Shown: positions 1-4,911 of the stretch, in pieces
Position numbering within the stretch: position 1 is the stretch's first letter
How the letters are laid out: every line of letters begins with the position of its first letter
Source of the DNA: CF-161 sp035263645
GTDB lineage: Bacteria > Chloroflexota > Dormibacteria > Dormibacterales > Dormibacteraceae
DNA length: 5,748 nucleotides
Reading direction: 5' to 3'
NCBI GenBank assembly: GCA_035263645.1
Contig: DATFRD010000011.1
Coordinates: 1-5,748, forward strand
The notes under the pieces: model-generated
What the model saw: only the letters and a program-made list of their open reading frames with translations
Told to the model about the DNA's origin: nothing
Databases searched by the model: none
Translations under genes and position numbers: made by a program

Positions 1-972
1 CGGGGTGGCTACGAGCAGCATCCGCTCCTGGGACTCGGACAGCATGACCTCGTAGGGGGTCATGCCCTGCTCTCGGCGCGGCACCCGGGCCGCGTCCAGC
101 CTGGCCCCGGCCCCGGACCGGGCGGCGACCTCGGCCACAGCGCTGGTCAGGCCGGCGGCGCCCAGGTCCTGCACGGCGACGACGCCGGGGTGGTCCACCA
201 GCTCCAGGCACGCCTCGAGCAGGCACTTCTCCAGGAACGGGTTGCCCACCTGCACCGCCGGCCGGCGCTCATCCAGGGCCTCGTCCAGCTCCAGCGACGC
301 GAAGGACGCCCCGTGGATGCCGTCGCGACCCGTCTGCGAGCCGACCAGGAGCAGGAGGTTGCCCTCGGCGCCCGCCCTCGCCCGCTTCAGCCGGTCGGTC
401 CGCACGAGTCCGACGCACATCGCGTTGACCAGAGGGTTCTGGGCGTAGCACTCGTCGAAGTACACCTCGCCTCCGACCGTCGGCACCCCGACGCAGTTGC
501 CGTAGCCGCCCACGCCGGCCACGACCCCCTCCAGATGCCGGCGGCTCGCCGGCAGCGGGCCGAACCGCAGCGAGTCGAGCAGGGCGACGGGCCGCGCCCC
601 CATGGCGATGACGTCGCGGAGGATGCCGCCGACGCCTGTCGCCGCGCCCTGGTACGGCTCGACCGCGCTCGGGTGGTTGTGCGACTCCACCTTGAACACG
701 ACCGCCCACCCCTCGCCGATCTCCACAGCGCCGGCGTTCTCGCCCGGCCCCTGGAGGACCCGGGGGCCGTCGGCCGGCAGCCGGCGGAGCAGGCGGCGGG
801 AGGTCTTGTAGGAGCAGTGCTCCGACCAGAGGACGCCCAGCATGCCCAGCTCGACGGCGTTCGGGTGGCGGTCCAGCTGCTCCACGATCTCCGCGTACTC
901 CTCGCGCGAGAGGGCGACCTCACGGAGCCGGCGCTCGTCGACGGCGACGCCGGGCATCGCGGCCTCGGTCAT
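1..972 (-). CDS. purL: Phosphoribosylformylglycinamidine synthase subunit PurL (5' part; gene continues past the left edge)
   Basis: Large subunit of FGAM synthase. It uses ATP and ammonia delivered by PurQ to turn FGAR into FGAM, step 4 of cytosolic purine synthesis. The 324 visible residues are the N-terminal part; stand-alone PurL of the PurSQL type is usually about 720-760 residues, so over half lies outside the window. Motifs seen are WSEHCSYKTS at 49-58 (active-site His52), the nucleotide-binding stretch VESHNHPSAVEPYQGA at about 95-110, GGYGNCVGVPTVGGE at 155-169, QVGNPFLEK at 241-249 and MLSESQERML at 310-319. The ATG overlaps the purQ stop as ATGA, and a strong AGGAGG (978-983) sits 5 nt before it, which fixes the start. 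Being the small PurL type, it should need the separate PurS and PurQ encoded just upstream. The visible part has no frameshift. Confidence 0.97.
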   Translation of the reverse strand, partial: MTEAAMPGVAVDERRLREVALSREEYAEIVEQLDRHPNAVELGMLGVLWSEHCSYKTSRRLLRRLPADGPRVLQGPGENAGAVEIGEGWAVVFKVESHNHPSAVEPYQGAATGVGGILRDVIAMGARPVALLDSLRFGPLPASRRHLEGVVAGVGGYGNCVGVPTVGGEVYFDECYAQNPLVNAMCVGLVRTDRLKRARAGAEGNLLLLVGSQTGRDGIHGASFASLELDEALDERRPAVQVGNPFLEKCLLEACLELVDHPGVVAVQDLGAAGLTSAVAEVAARSGAGARLDAARVPRREQGMTPYEVMLSESQERMLLVATP

Positions 973-1679
973 CCGTGCCTCCTACCCACCGGGGTCGCGG
1001 CCTCCACCAGCGAGCGGAACATCAGGAGGCCATCGGTCCCGCCCAGGTCGGCCTCTGCGCAGCGCTCGGGGTGGGGCATCATGCCCAGGACGTTGCCGTC
1101 CGCGTTCCGGATGGCGGCGATCCCGCGTGCGGACCCGTTGGGGTTGGCGGCGTCCGTCACGCGGCCCTCGGCGTCGCAGTAGCGCAGCACGACCTGGCCG
1201 TGCCGCTCGAGCTCGTCCAGCGTGTCGGGGTCGGCCACGTAGTTGCCCTCCTCGTGGGCGATCGGGACGCGAACGACCTGGCCAGGCTGGAGGCAGCGGG
1301 TGAACGGGGTATCGGCCCGCTCGCACCGGAGGTGGACCCACTCACAGCGGAACTCCAGACACGCGTTCCTTATGAGCGCGCCCGGCAGCAGCCCGGCCTC
1401 GCACAGGACCTGGAACCCGTTGCAGATGCCCCACACCAGGCCGCCCCTGGCGGCGTGCTCCGCCACGGCCTCCATGACCGGCGAGAAGCGTGCGATCGCG
1501 CCGGGCCGCAGGTAGTCCCCGTAGCTGAAGCCGCCCGGCAGGATCACGCAGTCGGCACCCCGGAGGTCACGGTCCCGGTGCCAGAGGTAGACCAGGTCGG
1601 CGCCCACCACGTGTGTCACGACGTGCCCGCAGTCGCGGTCAGACCACGTGCCCGGGAACACGACGACACCGAACTTCAT
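969..1679 (-). CDS. purQ: Phosphoribosylformylglycinamidine synthase subunit PurQ (glutaminase)
   Basis: Class I glutamine amidotransferase subunit of FGAM synthase. It hydrolyses glutamine and passes the ammonia to PurL. The 236 residues are close to the usual 220-235. Seen in order: an N-terminal strand and loop KFGVVVFPGTWSDRDC (2-17), the PGGFSYGDYLRPG loop (48-60), the nucleophile elbow WGICNGFQ with Cys86 (83-90), and MPHPER (201-206) with catalytic His203 and Glu205, so the Cys-His-Glu triad is complete. The chosen ATG gives the family-typical MKFGVVVFPG start. It overlaps the purS stop by 4 nt (ATGA), and no good Shine-Dalgarno precedes it, suggesting translation coupled to purS. A start 19 codons upstream would run into purS and adds a Pro/Arg-rich segment unlike the family. 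The usual FPGSN is here FPGTW, a mild deviation. Confidence 0.97.
   Translation of the reverse strand: MKFGVVVFPGTWSDRDCGHVVTHVVGADLVYLWHRDRDLRGADCVILPGGFSYGDYLRPGAIARFSPVMEAVAEHAARGGLVWGICNGFQVLCEAGLLPGALIRNACLEFRCEWVHLRCERADTPFTRCLQPGQVVRVPIAHEEGNYVADPDTLDELERHGQVVLRYCDAEGRVTDAANPNGSARGIAAIRNADGNVLGMMPHPERCAEADLGGTDGLLMFRSLVEAATPVGRRHG
978..983 (-). promoter_or_regulatory. Ribosome binding site of purL
   Basis: AGGAGG on the minus strand, 5 nt before the purL ATG at 972 and inside the 3' end of purQ. It is the strongest internal ribosome site after purC. purS and purQ lack a comparable one, so purL may be translated partly independently of coupling. Confidence 0.8.
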
Positions 1680-1918
1680 GTCTCGAGCTCGAACCGGTAG
1701 TCCTCGATGACCTGGTTGGCCAGGAGGCGACGGCACATCTCGTCCACCCTCGTCCCCGCCTCCTCCGCCGAGGCACCGCCCAGCCGCACCTCCACGTACC
1801 GGCCCACCCGGACGTCCTCCACCTCGGAGAAGCCCAGGGCCCGGAGCCCCTGCCGGACGGTGACGCCCTGCGGGTCGTTCACGACCGGCTTGGGCACGAC
1901 CACGACCCGGGCGATCAC
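1676..1918 (-). CDS. purS: Phosphoribosylformylglycinamidine synthase subunit PurS
   Basis: Small structural subunit of the three-part FGAM synthase. PurS dimers bridge PurQ and PurL and help channel ammonia between them. The 80-residue length is typical. The pattern is the standard PurS one: a first strand RVVVVPKPVV (4-13), then NDPQGVTVRQGLRALGF (14-30) carrying the DPQG motif, then VEDVRVGRYVEVRL (33-46), and a C-terminal helix and strand with MCRRLLANQVIEDYRFEL. The start codon is GTG and overlaps the purC stop as GTGA. The sequence before it has no convincing ribosome binding site, so coupling to purC is likely. The 3' end overlaps purQ by 4 nt. Identification rests on motif pattern, size and position between purC and purQ. 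Confidence 0.95.
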   Translation of the reverse strand: MIARVVVVPKPVVNDPQGVTVRQGLRALGFSEVEDVRVGRYVEVRLGGASAEEAGTRVDEMCRRLLANQVIEDYRFELET

Positions 1919-2805
1919 GGCGCGGCCTGGAGGAGCGCCCGCCCGGTCAGGCGCTCGTACGCCGTGAGGTAGCGCGCGCGCGTCTGCTCGACGACCCGGT
2001 CGGGGAGGGGTGGAGGCGGGGACTCGCGGTCCCAGCCGCTCTCGTTGACCAGCCAGTCGCGCACGAACTGCTTGTCGAACGAGTCCGGCGACGTCCCCAC
2101 GCGGTACGTGGCCGCCTCCCAGTACCGCGAGCTGTCCGGCGTCAGCGCCTCATCGATAAGGACCAGCCGGCCGTCGATCAGGCCGAACTCGAACTTCGTG
2201 TCGGCGAGGATGAGGCCCTGGCCCTCGGCGTGCCGCGAGGCCTCCCGGTACAGCCGCAGGCTGGTGTCCCGCAGCCGGTCGGCGAGCCTGGCGCCGAGGT
2301 CGGAGCGCAGCCGGCCGAACGTCACGTTCTCGTCGTGGCCGGAGTCGGCCTTGGTCGCTGGCGTGAAGATCGGCTCGGGCAGCCGCTCGCTCTCGCGCAG
2401 CCCGGCCGGCAGGGCCTCGCCGGCCATCGTGCCGGCGCGCCGGTACTCGGCCCACGCGCTGCCGGCCAGGTAGCCGCGCACGACGCACTCGAAGTCGATT
2501 CGCTCGGCCCGTCTGACCACCATGCAGCGGCCGGCCAGCTCGGGCGCCTGCCCGTCGTCGCCGGAGTCCAGCAGGTGGTTCTCGACAACGTCGCCGGTCC
2601 GCCGGAACCAGAAGGCGGAGAGCTGAGTGAGGACGCGGCCTCGGTCGGGGATGCCGGTGGGCAGCACCCAATCGAACGCCGAGATGCGGTCGGTCGTCAC
2701 CATCAGCAGCCGGTCGTCGTCCAGCCGGTACGTATCGCGGACCTTGCCGCGGGAGAAGATCGGCAGATGCAGGCGCGTATCCGTGAGTGCGTCCTCGGGG
2801 TTCAT
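1915..2805 (-). CDS. purC: Phosphoribosylaminoimidazole-succinocarboxamide synthase (SAICAR synthetase), long type
   Basis: Joins CAIR and aspartate using ATP to give SAICAR in purine synthesis. The 296 residues match the longer form known from mycobacteria and yeast rather than the roughly 240-residue Bacillus/E. coli form. Motifs in order: SRGKVRDTY (18-26, nucleotide-binding loop), VTTDRISAFD (36-45), LTQLSAFWF (59-67), ECVVRGYLAGSAWAEY (106-121), FTPATKADSGHDENVTF (147-163), ADTKFEFGL (201-209), DEALTPDSSRYW (218-229) and FDKQFVRDWL (243-252). All signature blocks are intact. The ATG at 2805 is chosen because GGAGGAAGG (2813-2821) precedes it at a suitable distance. An ATG 7 codons upstream, overlapping the purB stop as TGATG, would put that ribosome site inside the coding region. 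The gene follows purB by 20 nt and overlaps purS by 4 nt. Confidence 0.97.
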   Translation of the reverse strand: MNPEDALTDTRLHLPIFSRGKVRDTYRLDDDRLLMVTTDRISAFDWVLPTGIPDRGRVLTQLSAFWFRRTGDVVENHLLDSGDDGQAPELAGRCMVVRRAERIDFECVVRGYLAGSAWAEYRRAGTMAGEALPAGLRESERLPEPIFTPATKADSGHDENVTFGRLRSDLGARLADRLRDTSLRLYREASRHAEGQGLILADTKFEFGLIDGRLVLIDEALTPDSSRYWEAATYRVGTSPDSFDKQFVRDWLVNESGWDRESPPPPLPDRVVEQTRARYLTAYERLTGRALLQAAP

Positions 2806-2812
2806 GGGGCCA

Positions 2813-2821
2813 CCTTCCTCC
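2813..2821 (-). promoter_or_regulatory. Ribosome binding site of purC
   Basis: GGAGGAAGG on the minus strand, in the 20-nt gap between the purB stop and the purC ATG at 2805. The AAGG part is 7 nt and the GGAGG part 11 nt from the start codon. It decides in favour of the ATG at 2805 over the one at 2826. Confidence 0.8.
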
Positions 2822-2825
2822 AGCA

Positions 2826-4133
2826 TCAGCTGACAGGGACTCCGGAGAGCCCGAGACGGTCGAAGGCCAGGTCCACGTGGCGCAGGAAGTCAGTCGGGTC
2901 GAAGACGCTGTGCAGCCGGTTGCCGATCCGGGTCATGACCTCCGGGTCGGCCTCCAGGTTGCTTCGGAAGCCCCCGTCCCCGTCCAGCGCGCGCAGGGCC
3001 GCCGACTGGACGGCCCGATAGGCGTCCTCCCGCGACATGCCCGCCTCGACCAGCGCCAGCAGCGTCCGGTGGGAGTACACGAGGCCGCCACCGGCCTCGA
3101 GGTTGCGCGCCATCCGCTCCGGGTGGACCTCCAGGCCGGCGAGGACCCGGGTGAGCTCCAGCGTCATGAAGTCCAACAGACAGCAGGCGTCAGGGAAGAG
3201 CACCCGCTCGGCCGAGCTGTGGCTGATGTCGCGCTCATGCCAGAGGGCCACGTTCTCGAGCGCAGTGGCGGCGTAGCCCCTGACGACGCGGGCCAGCCCG
3301 CAGATCCTTTCAGTCAGCTCGGGGTTGCGTTTGTGGGGCATGGAGGAGGAGCCTTTCTGTCTGACCCCGAACGGCTCCACAACCTCGGCCACCTCCGAGC
3401 GGTGGAGCAGGCGGACCTCGAGGGCGATGCGCTCGAGAGATCCGCCGGCGAGGGCCAGAGCGTTCATGTACATGGAGTGCCGATCACGCGACACCACCTG
3501 GGTGCTGACCGGGTCGACCCTGAGGCCAAGCTCCGCGCACACATGCTCCTCCACCCGTGGATCCACGGCCGCGTGCGTGCCCACCGGCCCGCTGATCTGC
3601 CCGGTAGCGATCTCGTGGCGCGCGGCCTCGACCCGCGCCAGGGTCCGGTCCAGCTCCGCCACCCATCCCGCCACCTTGAAGCCGAAGGTGATCGGCTCGG
3701 CGTGCATGCCGTGCGTACGGCCCACCATGACCGTGCGGCGGTGGCGGAGCGCCAGGTCGGCCGCGGTCTCGCGCAGCGCGCGCAGATCCTCCAGGATTAT
3801 GTCTGCGCTGTCGCGCAGCTGGAGAGCGAACGCTGTGTCCACCACGTCGGAGCTGGTGAGCCCGAGGTGGAGGTACCTGGCCTGGGGCTGCCCGACCGAC
3901 TCGCCGACGACCGTGAGGAAGGAGATCACGTCATGGCCGACCTGCTTCTCGACGTCCTGGATTCGCGCGACATCGAAGCTGGCGGCCCGGATGGCGGGCA
4001 GCGCCTCGGCCGGCACCCGGCCGAGGGCGCTCCAGGCCTCGCAGGCGAGGATCTCGATCTGCAGCCAGAGCTGGAAGCGGTGACGATCCGACCAGACGTC
4101 CCGGAGCCGAGGCGGGGTGTAGCGCTCGATCAC
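2826..4133 (-). CDS. purB: Adenylosuccinate lyase
   Basis: Removes fumarate from SAICAR to give AICAR and from adenylosuccinate to give AMP, so it acts in both the main path and the AMP branch. Member of the fumarase/aspartase superfamily; active as a homotetramer. Its 435 residues match the Bacillus/Thermotoga-type length of about 430. Seen: MIERYTPP at the N-terminus, GHDVISF (66-72, His67), YLHLGLTSSD (87-96, His89), GRTHGMHAEPITFG (138-151, catalytic His141) and the superfamily signature GSSSMPHKRNP (261-271) with the flexible-loop serine. The GTG start is chosen because MIERY is the standard family start and no other start lies nearby. A Shine-Dalgarno before it is weak at best. It is the first gene of the purine run and is followed by purC after 20 nt. 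It is transcribed away from the sigma factor gene. Confidence 0.97.
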   Translation of the reverse strand: MIERYTPPRLRDVWSDRHRFQLWLQIEILACEAWSALGRVPAEALPAIRAASFDVARIQDVEKQVGHDVISFLTVVGESVGQPQARYLHLGLTSSDVVDTAFALQLRDSADIILEDLRALRETAADLALRHRRTVMVGRTHGMHAEPITFGFKVAGWVAELDRTLARVEAARHEIATGQISGPVGTHAAVDPRVEEHVCAELGLRVDPVSTQVVSRDRHSMYMNALALAGGSLERIALEVRLLHRSEVAEVVEPFGVRQKGSSSMPHKRNPELTERICGLARVVRGYAATALENVALWHERDISHSSAERVLFPDACCLLDFMTLELTRVLAGLEVHPERMARNLEAGGGLVYSHRTLLALVEAGMSREDAYRAVQSAALRALDGDGGFRSNLEADPEVMTRIGNRLHSVFDPTDFLRHVDLAFDRLGLSGVPVS

Positions 4134-4170
4134 GTGCGGCCGAAGCTCATGAGAACCATGGGCGGTGACA

Positions 4171-4185
4171 AATGGCTACGCCATT
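4171..4185. promoter_or_regulatory. 15-bp perfect palindrome overlapping the purB -10 box (candidate operator)
   Basis: AATGGC-tac-GCCATT: 6-bp arms match perfectly around a 3-bp spacer. One arm shares three bases with the TATAAT of the purB promoter, and the other reaches past the expected transcription start near 4176. A repressor bound here would block RNA polymerase. Because roughly half the palindrome would not be transcribed, a DNA-binding site is more likely than an RNA hairpin. The binding protein is unknown. The site does not resemble the Bacillus PurR box. Confidence 0.45.
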
Positions 4186-4212
4186 ATACCGAGCGCCGGG
4201 TGCCGATATGTA
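4183..4212 (-). promoter_or_regulatory. Candidate purB operon promoter (housekeeping sigma)
   Basis: A perfect TATAAT lies at 4188-4183 on the minus strand. The best -35 candidate is TACATA at 4212-4207, which matches TTGACA at only 3 of 6 positions with an 18-nt spacer. There is no extended -10 TGn. Transcription would begin near 4175-4177, giving a leader of about 43 nt before the purB GTG. The perfect -10 hexamer in a GC-rich genome, and its distance from purB, support the call. The weak -35 hints that an activator helps or that expression is moderate. Confidence 0.6.
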
Positions 4213-4223
4213 GTGGTCATCTC

Positions 4224-4252
4224 GTCGCTGCAACACAAGATGTTGAATCGAC
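4224..4252. repeat. 29-bp interrupted inverted repeat in the divergent intergenic region
   Basis: The left arm GTCGCTGCAACA (4224-4235) and right arm TGTTGAATCGAC (4241-4252) pair at 10 of 12 positions around a 5-bp centre. The core CAACA-5-TGTTG is perfect, as are the outer GTCG/CGAC ends. It lies at about -48 to -76 relative to the presumed purB start and about 60 bp before the candidate sigma-gene promoter. It has no T-run and is not GC-dense, so it does not look like a terminator. It may bind a dimeric regulator controlling one or both divergent units. Confidence 0.45.
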
Positions 4253-4310
4253 AGCCGGATTCTATGGCAGGGGCGCGAGGCGTTAAGCTGGGGGCCGCAT
4301 GCGCCTGAGT

Positions 4311-4338
4311 CGTAACCGGGGGAGGACACCTGCCGTTT
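4311..4338 (+). promoter_or_regulatory. Candidate ECF-type promoter of the sigma factor gene
   Basis: CGTAACC (4311-4317) followed after 16 nt by CGTTT (4334-4338). Many ECF sigma factors read an AAC-containing -35 and a CGT-type -10 about 16-17 nt apart. Many also activate their own gene. A start near 4343-4345 would leave a very short leader ending in the AAGGAG site. This is a pattern match to a degenerate consensus, so the call is tentative. Confidence 0.35.
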
Positions 4339-4346
4339 GAGCAGGT
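4328..4346 (+). other. Short hairpin just upstream of the sigma gene ribosome binding site
   Basis: ACCTGC (4328-4333) and GCAGGT (4341-4346) are perfect 6-bp arms around a 7-nt loop, ending 1 nt before AAGGAG. In a transcript started upstream it would stack against the ribosome site. If the ECF-like promoter at 4311-4338 is the real one, transcription starts inside it and the hairpin would not form in that RNA. No T-run follows, so it is not a terminator. Confidence 0.4.
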
Positions 4347-4347
4347 C

Positions 4348-4353
4348 AAGGAG
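4348..4353 (+). promoter_or_regulatory. Ribosome binding site of the ECF sigma factor gene
   Basis: AAGGAG, 6 nt before the ATG at 4360. Good match and spacing. It supports that ATG as the start. Confidence 0.85.
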
Positions 4354-4359
4354 CGAGAG

Positions 4360-4911
4360 ATGAGCTCCCTGCCGTCCAGGGAGGACGAGCAGGCGCTGGT
4401 AGCGCGCGCGAAGCGCGATCCCAACGCGTTTGGGGAGCTCTACGATCGCTATTTCCTGCAGATCTATCGGTTCGTGTATTCGAGAGTGCGTGACCAGACG
4501 GCCGCCGAGGATGTCACCCACGAGGTGTTCATGAAGGCGCTGAGGAGCATCGGGCGCTACCAGGACACCGGGAAGCCGTTCTCAGCGTGGCTCTACCAGA
4601 TCGCCGTCAACTCGGTGGCCGACCGCTATCGGGCGGCCCGCCCCACCGAGGACATCGACGAGCAGCGGGACCTCGCCGTGGCCGGTCCGGCGCTGGAGGA
4701 GGTGGCGGCCCAGCGGGACGAGCTCCGCCGCATCTCGTCGGTGGTCGAGACGCTCCCTGCACAGCAGCGCGCCGCGATGGTGCTGAAGTTCCAGGAGGAC
4801 ATGAAGATCGAGGACATCGCGGTGGCCATGGGGAAGACCTCGGGCGCCGTGAAGCTCCTGATCCACCGCGGGGTCACGACCGTTCGCCGGACGATGGGGA
4901 ACGGCCAGTGA
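4360..4911 (+). CDS. ECF-type RNA polymerase sigma factor (sigma-70 family)
   Basis: Alternative sigma factor that directs RNA polymerase to a specific promoter set, probably held in check by the product of the next gene. The 183 residues fit the ECF group, which has only regions 2 and 4. Region 2 spans about 11-95: ALVARAKRDPNAFGELYDRY leads into the core-binding helices, then AAEDVTHEVFMKAL (48-61, -10 recognition helix area) and FSAWLYQIAVNSVADRYR (74-91). An acidic linker covers about 96-122. Region 4 spans about 123-179, with LPAQQRAAMVLKF (132-144) and the helix-turn-helix IEDIAVAMGKTSGAVKLLIHRG (150-171). The ATG has a good ribosome site, and an in-frame stop at 4306-4308 limits extension to non-standard codons such as the CTG at 4330. 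The stop overlaps the next gene by 4 nt (GTGA), typical of sigma/anti-sigma pairs. The ECF subgroup cannot be assigned from the sequence alone. Confidence 0.93.
   Translation: MSSLPSREDEQALVARAKRDPNAFGELYDRYFLQIYRFVYSRVRDQTAAEDVTHEVFMKALRSIGRYQDTGKPFSAWLYQIAVNSVADRYRAARPTEDIDEQRDLAVAGPALEEVAAQRDELRRISSVVETLPAQQRAAMVLKFQEDMKIEDIAVAMGKTSGAVKLLIHRGVTTVRRTMGNGQ

Larger units (their letters stand above)
4134..4359. other. Divergent intergenic region between purB and the ECF sigma gene
   Basis: 226 bp with no supported gene, and less GC-rich than the coding sequence in its middle (roughly 4160-4270). It holds the purB -10 box, two inverted repeats, an ECF-like promoter candidate, a short hairpin and the sigma gene's ribosome site, each listed separately. 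No purine riboswitch is apparent: the presumed purB leader is only about 43 nt. Confidence 0.8.

Noticed and set aside
190..1182. 330-codon open frame on the plus strand
   Set aside because: Antisense to purL and the end of purQ; Arg/Ala/His-rich with no domain signal.
1680..1736. 19-codon N-terminal extension of purQ
   Set aside because: It would overlap purS deeply and adds a Pro/Arg-rich stretch not found in PurQ. The ATGA junction at 1679 is the natural start.
2806..2826. 7-codon N-terminal extension of purC from the TGATG at the purB stop
   Set aside because: It would place the strong GGAGGAAGG ribosome site within the coding sequence. The ATG at 2805 has the proper spacing.
2787..4286. 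499-codon open frame on the plus strand
   Set aside because: It lies antisense to purB, whose protein carries all family motifs. The plus-strand translation has no recognisable domain and is a product of high GC content.
4296..4303. 8-bp palindrome CGCATGCG upstream of the sigma gene
   Set aside because: Short self-complementary GC-rich octamers are common at this base composition; nothing else supports a function.
4134..4359. Purine riboswitch or Bacillus-type PurR box upstream of purB
   Set aside because: The presumed leader is only about 43 nt, too short for a riboswitch, and no paired CGAA/TTCG PurBox is visible.
4147..4521. 124-codon minus-strand frame starting inside the sigma gene and ending just before purB
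   Set aside because: It crosses the sigma gene's coding start and the control region, has no domain or ribosome site, and its stop is out of register with the purB start. Only the separate nine-codon frame touches the purB GTG.
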